Shown here in pieces: positions 27,180-37,685 of a stretch of 64,000 nt of DNA. The notes under the pieces are model-generated. The model did not search any database, had not been told where the DNA came from, and was given only the letters and a program-made list of their open reading frames with translations. How positions within the stretch are numbered: the first letter of the stretch is position 1; every line of letters starts with the position of its first letter. Source of the DNA: Xiphydria camelus (Eukaryota > Arthropoda > Insecta > Hymenoptera > Xiphydriidae); assembly GCA_963678675.1 (NCBI GenBank), contig OY783200.1, positions 5,840,501 through 5,904,500 on the forward strand, read 5' to 3'. Position numbers and translations under genes: made by a program.

Positions 27180-28582
27180 GATGGAATTTCACTAACAAAT
27201 TTCCGAAAAACTCTGACAAACTCTGAGAGGTCTTGATCTTTTTCTGACTTTCTCTAGTAATTGGAACATTTCAGACACTCAGGGAAGTGTCAGAGTTGGT
27301 CAGAAAAATGCCCAGAAAATATCCAATTTTCTTGCATGCGCAAACATTTTTCTGGAAAAGTATCTATAACAAACACTGACAAATATCTAAAAACAAATCT
27401 AAGATTCTGGAAAATGTATAAAAAGAACTGAAAATTCCTTTATGCATTTTTGAGCAAATTATAAATTTTAAAAAATGATTGAATTTCAGAGCTTTTCAGA
27501 ATTTGTTAGATTTAAGATTTTTTGAAATTTTCAAAACAGTTTTTACACATGAAAGAAAAGTGAATATTTTGTGGATTTTTCTCTGTCTGACAAACTCTGA
27601 TGCTTCCCTAAAAATGTCTTAATGTTCTGATTATTACAAAGTCGCAAAAAAGTCAAAAAATCTCAATCAATTCAAATGTTTTGTAGTAATCAGAACATTT
27701 AAGATATTTTCAAGGGAGCATCAGTTTGTTACAGAGTCAGAAAGACTCAGAAAATATCCATTTTTCCTCTTTTGCCCAAAAACTTTTCTGAGAGAAAAGG
27801 TCTAATAAATACTGACCAATATCTAAAAAAATCTGTAAGGCTCTCTAAAATTTATTTTTTTTAAACTGAGTGTATGTATTTTTACACAAATTATAAGTTT
27901 TTAAATCATGACCGAATTTCAGAATTTAGTCAGATATTTGCCTATTTATCGGAATTTCTCAAAAAAATGTATATGTATGAAAGAATTTTGTAAACTTTTC
28001 TCTGTGTGAAAAGCTCTGATACTTTCTTAAAAATGTCTCAAATGTTCTGATTATTATAAAAAGTCTGAAATGTCTGATATTGTAGCCTTTTTCTGACCTT
28101 TTGTAGTAATCCTAACAATTCAGAAATTTTCAGGGAAGCGTCACATTTCGTCAGAAAATGTCAGAAAAATGGGATAATATCCATTTTTTATGCACAAAAA
28201 CTTTTATGAACAAATGTAATAAAAATTGACAAATATATGGAAAAAATGTATAAAATTTTGCAAAATTTATTTGAAAAACTGAAAATGCCTGTATGTACCT
28301 AAATATAATAATTTTTAAAATAAAAAAACTACCGAATTCCAGAGCTTATTAGAATTTCTCAGAACTTGCCAGATATTTGCCTGAGCCTATCAGAATGCTT
28401 CAAAAAACTTTTTACGCACGAAAGAAAAATGGACATTTTTTAGACTTTTCTCGACTTTCTGTGACAAGTTCTCATACTGTCCCGAAAATATCTGAAACGT
28501 TTCAATCACCACTGAGTCAGAAAAAGGTCAGCTAGGTATCTCAGTTCTTTTCAGAAATTCCTTAGAGAAATTTTTCCATCAG
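27180..28582. repeat. CTGAC foldback family, locus 4 (largest, 1.4 kb)
   Basis: The left end 'gatggaatttcactaacaaa' is mirrored by 'cttagagaaatttttccatc' at the right. At least three forward/reverse module pairs alternate inside. They include 'tagtaattggaacatttcag' forward and 'gtttcaatcaccactgagtc' in diverged reverse form near 28500, plus repeated 'gcacgaaagaaaaatggaca' blocks. There is no coding potential. It lies within the large intron. Confidence 0.75.
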
Positions 28583-29736
28583 GATTCCCAGATCGAATTC
28601 CGATCCCCCTTTCAGTCGCGCGGCCGCCGCCGCCGCCGCCGCGCCGAGCGAAACCAAAACAGTCGGTTTATTGACACTAACTTGGCGAACACGCGTGAGG
28701 AAGAAACAAGAAGTCAGAGAGGGGGTCTCGAGAAGAGGCAGACTTATTGTTTCGGTCAGTGCACGCTTGAGCGATCGACCCAGAAGCCAGAGGCGTCCGT
28801 TCTCGCGTGCACGTTGCACAGCTCCCAATCGGGTACCAGTGACGTAACATTGACGCAAGCGACAATTGCGGACGATTAAATGCCCATGTCTCGCCTCCCG
28901 CGTCGAAACGACGATAGAATCGTGTATAATTTCCGTCTTCCTCCGCCGATTGAAAGGATACACGTTACGTAACGTTCGCGCGCGGGCGATGCCTCCTCCT
29001 GCCAGGATATACATACATATATAGACTATCCGAGCCGGAGAGGAAAAAAAAGTACCCCCCCCCCGGGGAGAGGTTCGACGGTCAAGTTCGTCGCCGACGT
29101 GTCCGTTGACCCGAGACGAGGAATTCGTATGCCGGAAAGCGCGGTTGCACGTTTACACTTTCGATCGGAGAAAGCGATTGATTACGTGACGTCTGTCTGT
29201 CAGAGGCGAGAAAAAGAGGTATCACGACAATTATTGTCACTGTTTCGAGCAGGAATTCCTCATCGACGACGCAGTAGACTGCGTGTCTTCGCGCGTCATT
29301 ACCTCGCTGGTATCGCGTGTCGCCGACGCCGGCTGATTTCTTCCCCCCGCTCCCGCCGCTCTCGCCCCTATTTATACGGGAAGCGTATCGAACGCGAAAA
29401 ATAAACGAGGAGGCGTCGTTCGGTATGGATTCCGGATCTATACCTAGAGCGCCCTGTTTCGTGCGAATAAAAAATAGAAATTAATCCCTCTCTCGAGAGA
29501 GAACGCCCCTTTCCCTCTCCCACGTCACTCCAAAAATAGGCGAGCCGGTTAGCGCGACGCGCGTGTAGGATCTGCGATGACTTATCCTCACCGAGATAAC
29601 CGCTATATTTCTTCGGGCGAGGAACGCGACGCTGGGATGGAGTCGCTATCGGAATCTCGACCGGGGTCTCGCGGTAAATATTTTGCGAGCCGAGCGAGGG
29701 CGACGAAGCGTGGCGAGTGTCCTGAGAAAAATCAGG
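28583..29736. other. GC-rich intronic island
   Basis: CpG-rich sequence with a short (CCG)n run at about 28620-28645 and a C run near 29056. A 'ctatttatac' motif lies at about 29368. An ATG-initiated stretch at 29577 could end at a donor-like 'cgcggtaaat' (about 29670), but its phase does not fit the next known exon. It could be an alternative promoter or an enhancer; I cannot decide. Confidence 0.3.
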
Positions 29737-29830
29737 GTGATTGCAAAAACTTGATTATAAAATTCCCTGACTATTCCCCGACTATTTCGGATCAAATGTA
29801 AGTACCTATTCCCTGATATTTTTGTACACA
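29737..29830 (+). repeat. CAGGGTGATTGC repeat, inverted partner at 33120-33215
   Basis: 'cagggtgattgcaaaaactt' and 'aaattccctgactattcccc' are matched in reverse complement at 33130-33212 ('aatctgcaatcaccctg'). The pair faces each other across about 3.3 kb, so they are either the ends of one composite element or two separate insertions. Confidence 0.5.
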
Positions 29831-30115
29831 ACACAGGAGTTTTGTGAGATCAAATCAGCAATGCCATAAATAACTGTAATACGCGAACACGAAGTTACGA
29901 AAACATTGATGCACTAAGAAAGTAACACTGATGGCAGAGACCGTGCGCTGCTACTGGATATCTGAAGCAGCAGCGCAAACTCCATTGTGAAATACATACA
30001 TAACTATATATCACAACGGTGAAATTTTGAGGCGTTAACTCTACTTTATTCGTAATTATAGGGGTGGTAGCGGATCATTTTTTGATTCACTTTTCGTTAC
30101 TTATTTCATTTAAAC

Positions 30116-30515
30116 AGGGTGTCTAGAATAGGTTTACAATGAAATTCAAGTACTTTTCAAGAATTTTTTTCAGGATTTTCAAGGATGTAAAATGATCAAT
30201 ATTAAATTATATGAGATATTTGATTCGTGACAAGTGAATGAAATGATTCATACAATGAAACAACAAGAATACTTATTAAGTGAACAAACATTATGTTCCT
30301 ATTCATTTATTGGTCGCTGCTCGATGCGCCCAGTTTACATTAGATCTCACTCTTTAAAAAATTCAAGGATTCTCTTTAAAATGAACGAAAAATAAAATTT
30401 TCAAGAATCTGCAAAAAATCTTAAGTACATTTCCAGGACTTTCAACGGATAAGCAGAGTTCAAGTTCTTTTCAAGTACTTCAAGGATTTCAAGGATCGCT
30501 GGACACATCCTGTTA
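30116..30515. mobile_element. About 400-bp TIR element (CAGGGTGTCTAG / CTGGACACATCCTG)
   Basis: The left 'aaacagggtgtctagaat' and right 'ctggacacatcctgttaaat' are imperfect inverted repeats. Inward of them 'tcaagtacttttcaagaatt' is mirrored by 'caagttcttttcaagtactt' with slippage. The interior is non-coding. Confidence 0.55.
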
Positions 30516-30537
30516 AATCACTTTCTTTTTACTTCCC

Positions 30538-30800
30538 GGGAAAAAATGTTTATATATAAGTATATATGGTCATATTATAATATATAATTGGATATAATCA
30601 GATCTGACATTTGTCTCTATTTGATTATATATGATAAACTATATATGACCAAATATGATTTGATATAATCAGATTCAAAACTTTCAACTTGATTCAGATC
30701 TAAGTATAGGTATATAATCGTATTTGATCATAGGTATATGATTATATATGCAATATGTGAATTTCCATATATGATCAGAGACAAAATTCGGATCTGAATC
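30538..30800. repeat. GATC/ATAT palindromic repeat, locus 3
   Basis: It starts 'gggaaaaaatgtttatatat' and contains 'aattggatataatcagatct' and 'tatgatcagagacaaaattc', the same modules as at 11570-11790 and 24845-25600. It looks like a single, partly truncated unit. Confidence 0.6.
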
Positions 30801-31898
30801 GCACTTATTCATCTGAACCATCTAACAAATTATTCATAACGCTGTTGATTATGTTCAGCGTCTACCAAAATTTATCAAATACTTATTAGCTTGATGGTAC
30901 GTGATTGTTTCTGCATGTATCATTATCAGAGAGAACTTTCAACGCTATTCTCATTATTAAAAGTGCTATGCAAATATACAAGAAGGCTAACTTGTACCAA
31001 TTACAAAACCGTTTATCGAGATGGCGATTAATGGTTCCTGGGATAAATATCAGGAATATTTAGAAGTTAAGAAGGAGAGAAAAGATGATGCTGAAAGGGG
31101 AAAGGCAGAAAGAAGAGAAAGAAAGTTGAAGAAGAAAATAAAACAAGGATTGAGAAGGAAAGGAAAATAATTACGACCGAAGAAGAAGAACTGAAATATA
31201 AATGAAAACGCGATTAAAAATAAGGATTTGATAGAAGAGGCATCAGTACACAGGCGTTGGAAATTTTATCAGTTTTTTTTCTTTTCGTTTTCATTTTTGC
31301 AATCTAACGATTAATTTTTTTTCCAATTACTTAACAAACTGCATACATACATATTTACGTGATCATCGAACTATTATCGACGATCATTCAATAGTTATTA
31401 TAAGATATGTCATGTGATTGCAGTAGGTACAATTTACATTTTCTACTTAGACGGAAGTATAGGTATGCGGAAATTTTAATTTATAGCTATCGATCAGCTA
31501 TTGGGGGAGGGTGGGGGGGGGGGGGGAGACAGGGAAAGAAAGAGAAGAAATCTATTTATCTTTATCGTGCTCGAATGTGGTGGGCAGTGGTAGATTACGT
31601 GGGGTAGTGTTCCAAGGGTACAAACGCCAGTCTGCAAAGCGGATAATAGTCGAAGCAACAAAGAGCTAAAAAGGGCTGTTGCGACAAATGTGCGCTGTTG
31701 GCGCGATTGCAGTCCCGCATCTTTCTCGGAAACACATCCATTACGATAATTCTACACGCCGATTCCTACCACTCAGTACCATCGCGATTTAAATACCGTT
31801 TCTAATCTAGCGTCAAACTCGTCATCGGGGACAACAGCGAAGCGGTACGGTTTGAAGAACAAAGCACACTAGAGCGGCGCGGCGCGTCGCGAGGAGGC
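30801..31898. other. AT-rich intron sequence, no feature
   Basis: A purine-rich stretch (31060-31210) and a G tract (about 31504-31528) are the only notable features. No exon or repeat was recognised. Confidence 0.3.
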
Positions 31899-31989
31899 GA
31901 TGCCTGGCGATTCTTACCTGAATGTCCATAAATTTTACGCCATGCCCGGCGATTCTTACCTGAATGTCCGTAAATTTTACGTCACGGCT
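31899..31989 (+). repeat. 45-bp tandem duplication
   Basis: Two copies of 'ggcgattcttacctgaatgt' followed by 'aaattttacg' lie side by side with very few differences, indicating a recent local duplication. Confidence 0.75.
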
Positions 31990-32261
31990 CGGTGACGCTC
32001 CGCGATGGATGGTGGCGTCGCCCACGATCCCTGAACTACGTTGGAGCGATAGGAAGCGAGATAACAAAATTCGCGACCTTTGACCTCTTATATGTCACGA
32101 AGCTCCAGTGCGTCGGTGGCGTAACTTTCAGGCATATATTGATACATCATAATAAGCAGTTTAAAAACAAAATTTCGGTGAGCTCGATTTTTGGAAGATT
32201 GCATGATTTTCAAGCTATTTAATTGTCCTGGACTATTACGACCTCGAGGAGATTCAACCAA

Positions 32262-32673
32262 TCCCAGGACAGAAGAGGAGTGCGTTGGAGAACCGCAGTG
32301 AGCGCGGACTCATCGACACAAGAAAATTGCCACGGTATACCGAGGCCGAGAAGGCGGAAATAGTATTATCGGCGGCTGACTGAACAGTCCGTGATGCGGT
32401 GAGAACTTTTCGCGAGAGACACCCGGAACGCCGGTTGGCCGATAAAACGGTGAGAGAACTCATAGAGAAGATCTAAAGGACGGGGTCGACGGCGAATTTG
32501 CCGAACCCAAATCGCCCGAGGGTAGATCCGGAGGCCGAAAGAATTGTCCTCCAGAGCGACAATCAATAAGGGAAATAGCAAGACGAACCGGAATTCCCCG
32601 GGCCACGGTACATCGAGTGCTCCGACTCCACAATATTCGTAATTATAAGGGGCAGGTACACATCAAGCGCTGT
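32262..32673 (+). pseudogene. Remnant of IS630/Tc1/mariner-superfamily transposase, N-terminal part
   Basis: This is a decayed relative of the two transposase units at 51431-54656. It begins in their 5' leader ('cccaggacag', then 'gaaccgcagtgagcg') and continues through the N-terminal helix-turn-helix region, with recognisable words RYTEAEKAEIV, FRERHPE and RTGSTANL. Several stops and indels break the frame. It ends near 32673, about where the second helix-turn-helix (STVHRVLR in the intact copies) gives way to the catalytic domain, which is absent. Inferred as 3' truncated. It lies in the large intron of the plus-strand gene and is far more diverged than the 51-54 kb copies. Confidence 0.75.
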
Positions 32674-33119
32674 ATAACAATTAGAATATTTCTCCTACAA
32701 GTGATTATCACTTGATGATAATCACATTATCTTGATAAACTTCTTAATATCATAATAATAATGATAATCACTTGATGAAGAAACATTTAAATTGTTCTAA
32801 CGATTTTTCTAAAGAATAACAAACGTTTGTATCGTCTTCTGAATAATTGTCTAAATGTGAAATACGACCTATTAGAACTATCGACCTATCGATATCCTGT
32901 TTTTACTTAAATAATTTGTGTTCTTTTCAGTTAAATAATATTTGCCATTTCATTATTCGTCGTGATATTAAGAAGTCTATCAAAACAATGTGATTTAATG
33001 ATGTCGATGGTAATAACAATAATGTAGCAATGAATAAATATCTCTTCTCCGAAGGAGCCAATAGGCACACAATGCTCCTAAAAATATTTACTTCAGTACT
33101 CTCTTTACCCGAGTACTGA
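32674..33119. other. AT-rich intron sequence
   Basis: Contains repeated 'gataatcacttgatgat' words at about 32700-32780. No gene or bounded element was recognised. Confidence 0.3.
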
Positions 33120-33215
33120 CTGACTCTAAAAAAATTCCCCGACATTTTTCCCCAAACGGATCAAATTCCCCGACGCTTCCCGATTTTCCAAATCTGCAAT
33201 CACCCTGAAAAAAAT
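33120..33215 (-). repeat. Inverted copy of the CAGGGTGATTGC repeat
   Basis: Reverse complement of 29737-29830: 'gatcaaattccccgacgctt' and 'aaatctgcaatcaccctg'. It lies just upstream of the exon at 33259, so the branch-point and polypyrimidine region borders repeat sequence. Confidence 0.5.
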
Positions 33216-33258
33216 ACCCTCGGAGAGAACTAATCGCTCGTGTCTCCCCTTCTTGCAG

Positions 33259-33550
33259 CCTGATAGTCGACGACGTGGACTCGCACTCGATCCTTAGCGA
33301 GACGCCGGACCTGGACGGGGTCTCGACCGGAAGCAGTTCGCAGAACTCCACGTCCCAGACGCCGCTGGACAGCCCCGGCGGCCCCCGCGAGAGGATCAAG
33401 CAGATCCAAGTCGAGGCCGAGACGCGTCGCGGCGAATTCGCGAGGTTACTCGAGGAGCACGCCCAGGTGGTCCGCAAGCTGAAGATGATGGAAGCGGAGG
33501 AGCAGATGAGCTCCCCGACCGCGAGCGTGATAGGTCCCACGCACGCGTGA
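33259..33550 (+). CDS. Last coding exon of an unrecognised gene; C-terminal coiled coil
   Basis: The exon opens after a pyrimidine-rich acceptor ('ctccccttcttgcag') and runs 96 codons to TGA at 33548-33550. Phase matches the exon at 26126-26185. The peptide starts with an acidic, serine-rich part (DSHSILSETPDLDG, then a Ser/Thr/Gln-rich stretch). A basic-acidic helix of about 45 residues follows, beginning near RERIKQIQVE and running through ARLLEEHAQVVRKLKMMEAE, which looks like a coiled coil. GC content and third-position G/C bias are much higher than in the surrounding intron. I do not recognise the family. A long minus-strand frame over the same bases is its shadow. Confidence 0.8.
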
Positions 33551-35240
33551 TTCTGAAGATCTCGGGACCGCAGGATGGGACCACGCCACATTGCCGACGT
33601 CACGTCGAAGCTGAGGTCGATGCTGCTGCTACGGAGGAGCGTCGATCGTGATGTTTAACCCTTCGAGGACGGACTAGCGCACGTGATGCGGGAGGGAGAC
33701 GATCGCTGGTCCTCTGAAATCCGATACATAGTTAATCCTCTCCTCGGCCAAGTTCCTGGGACAACACAATACATCGCACGTGCGTTACTTATGTGAAATT
33801 CGAAGAACGAATGAACGGCGAAGCGTCAACCGAGGTTCTAGTTCGGCGATATTACGGACGGACGTGGATGCTGGAGATTTTAAGCGGGAGGCAATAGAAG
33901 ACCTGATAGTTTGGGGGGAGGAGATGTAGAAGACACGATAGTTGGAGTTTGGGAGAATTAACGGATGAAACGACGGTGTTTCGGTTTCGCGCGAAGAGCG
34001 ATAACGCCCCCCCCCCCCCCCCCCTCTCCCTGTCCCTCCGATATCGAAGGACCTTCGACTCCTTCCGATTGCGACAATAACGATGAGCTATACAAACTCG
34101 GCGACTCGAGTACAAAACTCTAAGGTAGTTCCTTGGCTTCGAAGGCGATCGATCGTGGCCTAAAAGAGACAAAACAGACTAGAGCGCGGAGATTCCACGT
34201 GAAGAAATCGGGTGTACCTATCGCGCACCGTTCGGAGAAGGGTTAAAGCTATCGCGGGGGGCTGTTACTGCTTTCGAAGGCGAGCGGAGGAAGCGAGGAG
34301 GAATAGCTGATAACTTTAGTGCCGACTCGCGAGAACGACGAGTGTAGTGAAGCCGCATTCCCAGTTTAGGGCCCCTAGAGGCTGATAAAAGCGCTAAGCG
34401 TTAGTTTTGTATTTTGCGATGTAACGTGCGTTTCGAATTTCCGGGCCTGGCGACGAAGAGACCGACGCAGCGCTCCAGCCTTTTGTAAATATCCCGCTTT
34501 TCTCCGTAGCTCGTCACAGCGAAGATAATAGTATATAGGGGTGTCGAGGGAGGAAGACAACTCGCGATTACAAGACCTTTCGCAGATCGCCCGATGACGA
34601 CGGTGCCGAGGGACGCGATGAGGATCGCAGCGAGGTCTGGACCTCGCGCCAGCCCCGGGTTCGAAGTAGAATAGACCGGTCGCTAAGGTATTCGTAGGGG
34701 ATTGTATATGTACGAAAGATAGGCTTGTATCGTTACGCGTACCATTTTACTCGTAGTATTAACGAGAGGAGGCTCTTATTGTTGAAATTGCTATTTGTAA
34801 CGAGAGAAAAAAAAGGGCGAGGAGAAAAATTCGTGTAGCGTTTAAAAGGTAGAGAGACACTTCGTGTGGCTTTAGCTGTGCAGCGAATAAAAAACGAAAC
34901 ACCACCTCGTATCGAACGAACTGACGCGACAACGGGAACCGAGAACGAGGTGGGCGGGGATAAAACGGGAAAAACTTTGGCAATAATTTTTCAGAGAAGT
35001 ATATAACAGAAAGACTGCGGACAGCGAGGTAACGTATAATGAATTGAATGATGACGTTATTTCTTATTATTATTATTGCTACCACGACGATTACGGTAGG
35101 GCGGGGATGACGTTGATCAGGATTATTATTATTACAACTACTACTGTAAACTAGTGATAATTTTTAGCGATATACACCTTATCAATTTTGTAATGAAACT
35201 GTTTGTAAAAAGTAAATAAAAAATGTATGGTATTGCTTTC
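33551..35240 (+). other. Long 3' UTR with poly(A) signal
   Basis: GC-moderate sequence without repeats follows the stop codon and ends in AATAAA at 35215-35220, just after 'gtaaataaa'. It contains a C tract at about 34006-34024. Composition continuous with the exon and absence of repeats support a single long 3' UTR, but the cleavage site is inferred. TMEM192 is transcribed toward it from the other side. Confidence 0.5.
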
Positions 35241-35396
35241 CGAGTGATATTTGATGGCGGAAAAGATTCTTGGTAAGTTAGCGAGCGATGTCAAGTGATT
35301 TGGAGGAAAAGGAGTGCCAGTGAGCTTACTCGTGAAATCAAGATGTTGCGAGGAGAAGAGAAGCTTTCAGTGATCGCAATCCTGGTGAAAATCTGA
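35241..35396. other. Short spacer after the 3' UTR
   Basis: No feature was recognised in this spacer. Confidence 0.2.
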
Positions 35397-36680
35397 TGTT
35401 AAATTTTACAGATTTTGTCAAAACATAGTATTAAATTTTGGCAAATTTTGATACAAATTGTCATCTGTATTGGCAAGTTTTACTAGAACGTATCAGATAT
35501 TATCAAAAATCTGACAAATCCCATTGTGCTTTTGGAATATCGACACAGAATTTAACAAACTATTTCACAGCTACGAGTATTGACATATTTCGTCATAATT
35601 TGTTTCTTTTCATCTTCTGTCAGTATTTTTGAAATTCTGTTAAAATCTAAGAAACTTTTACGGCTATCGACATATTTCGTCATAGTTTGTTTTGTGTTCT
35701 GCAGGTATATTTGAAATTCTATTCGAAATTTATAAACTTGTATGCCATATAAAAACCTATAGGATTCCCATACGATTCTCTATGGAAATTTAATGTGTTC
35801 TTGAAATAGTATTTTCAGACACCCACCTATAAAAATCGGAGAAGGGTCAATAGGTATTTATAGAATTCTACCCTTGTATCTAAAAAGAAAAGAAAAATTT
35901 CGTAAGGATGATAAAACTTGTATACCCAAAGACAATGAATCTGCCCAACTCATCAGTAAGTGGCTGACGAATCGACGAATTTTGAGACTCGTGATTTGTC
36001 GAAAAAAATAATTCTACCATTCGCCGATCTTAAATTTCGTCAATTCGTCAGCGGATCGGACAGATTCATTATTCTTGGGTATACATGTACTGATGCCTAT
36101 TAGTTTCACATATATACGGATAGAATCATATATAAATACCTATTTGTTCTCCTCAGATTTTTATAGATGGATATCTGAAATTGTTGCTCCAAAAGCAAAT
36201 TTCCGTCAATAATCGTATAAATATTCATTCCTATAGGTTTTTATGAGGATCTATGTAATCTTTTCAACAGAAAATGTGTGAAGAGATAATTTTTAAAAAC
36301 ATTATGTAACTGTAACTTTATTTAGGACGTGTCAGATTCTGCCTCATTTTATTCATTAGAACAATGCCAGATCTTATGAATATCTGCCAATATTTGACAT
36401 AATTTGCATTACTTCATGAAACCAATTTCTTACAATTGTTGATAAATTGTATTAAAAATGTTTGAACAAATTTAACGATATGACAATTTTTTATTAATTT
36501 CTCATAAACTTTAACAGATTTTGTTAAAAAGTGTGTCTGTGAATTTGTCAAAATTCATCATAATTTTTATAGAATTTGTGATATTCTCTTAATTTTCATA
36601 AATTGTACAATATAAGAACTCATAATATGTATCTCGCTATTATTCTTCACAAAATTTGTCTATCACATTCTCACTAGAGG
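35397..36680. repeat. AT-rich dispersed repeat, partner of 40560-41000
   Basis: 'ttaaattttacagattttgt' and 'gtattaaattttggcaaatt' open the block. 'caatatttgacataatttgc', 'ttacttcatgaaaccaattt' and 'cttacaattgttgataaatt' recur in the same order at 40700-40780. The middle (35760-36300) repeats 'cctataggattcccatacga'-type words. Non-coding, with bounds approximate. Confidence 0.55.
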
Positions 36681-36748
36681 GAGAATAAAAAATTCTAGAC
36701 TATTCAACAGAAGAAAAAGTAATAGGAGTAGGAAGTTCAAGGTGATGG

Positions 36749-37042
36749 TGAACTGTGAGAAATAATTGCTGGTATCGAAAAAATGTTTTCTTCAATCAAA
36801 AACACCATATAACTCCAGATCAAAGATCAAACCACGGTTTTCTTTTTGCAAGAAAATATTTGACAGGCTCGAGTAATTGTTCTTTTCGTGCAAAAAGAAC
36901 TTCTCGTTCCAACGAAGGTATTCTTAAATCAAAAATATATATTCTTCGACTGAGAATTTGTATTCTTAAAAATTTGTAAGATCACATTTCCTTGATCCAA
37001 GACACATTTCTTTGATACTAGCAATTATTTCTCTCAGTGTGA
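36749..37042. mobile_element. AGAAATAATTGCT TIR family, copy 3
   Basis: The left 'gtgagaaataattgctggta' and right 'ctagcaattatttctctcag' are inverted repeats extending outward to 'gtgaac' and 'gtgtgaac'. Internal blocks are shared with copies 1 and 2. This is the best preserved of the three copies. Confidence 0.8.
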
Positions 37043-37452
37043 ACTTTCAGAATTACCAGTGTGGCAATCCCATATCAATCTCATTCCGCTCTCGCGATGG
37101 TCCTGCATGCGACTTGCTACATTGACAATATCGAATTATTCTATCTCTACCCGCAAAATAGTGCAAAATTCGCTATATTCATTTTTCCATTTTTCATTAT
37201 TTATGCTTTGTACAATATCGTGACCGTACTGGCTACACGGATTAATCGGATAAATCGCCATTGTTAGTAACATCTTCATATTATATTATTGCTATGATTT
37301 CCGAGGAAATATATCATTTTAGTATCCTAAGTAACGTTACGCGTAAAAAAGAGAAACAATAACACTGCCACACGCGTAGCACACTTCCTGTCCCAACATC
37401 AATCACAGTTCTCGCGCACTTACGATATCGTCCCATGTTGCACGATCACTCT
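37043..37452. other. Putative 3' UTR and intergenic DNA of TMEM192
   Basis: AT-rich sequence downstream (minus strand) of the TMEM192 stop. A 68-codon plus-strand frame at 37061-37267 is hydrophobic but has no supporting context. Confidence 0.3.
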
Positions 37453-37685
37453 CTAAGGTCTCTGCTGAGACGCCAGGTGCATCATTCGATGGCTCAACTT
37501 AACATTGTGATCCCTCAAATATCTGATCAGATCGGCCTGCTTTTCCAGCAGCTCCGTTACGTTGGAATCCCTCTGATGGTAACCGACTTCGCCGCCGGTG
37601 TAGGAGTCCTGATTGAAGGATGAGAGCCACTCCTCGCGCGTTACATCTGGCGGTGGTCGGAGGCGATTGAATCGTAAGACTCTCT
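37453..37685 (-). CDS. TMEM192: TMEM192 coding exon 3
   Basis: It starts after the acceptor 'tctccttcgcag'. AG plus the preceding A makes a lysine codon, continuing into RVLRFNRLRPPPD. It ends with the conserved C-terminal helix and the TAG at 37455-37453. Confidence 0.9.

Noticed and set aside
29577..29801. ATG-initiated frame with a donor-like site, as an alternative first exon
   Set aside because: The phase at the donor (1) would put a stop immediately after joining to the exon at 33259. No other partner exon was found.
29737..33215. One 3.5-kb transposon bounded by the CAGGGTGATTGC inverted pair
   Set aside because: No target duplication, no transposase between the arms, and the same short motif is common elsewhere in the window, so two independent insertions are equally likely.
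33088..33603. 171-codon minus-strand frame opposite the plus-strand last exon
   Set aside because: It is the antisense shadow of a GC-rich coding exon. The plus strand has splice signals, phase agreement and a coiled-coil pattern.
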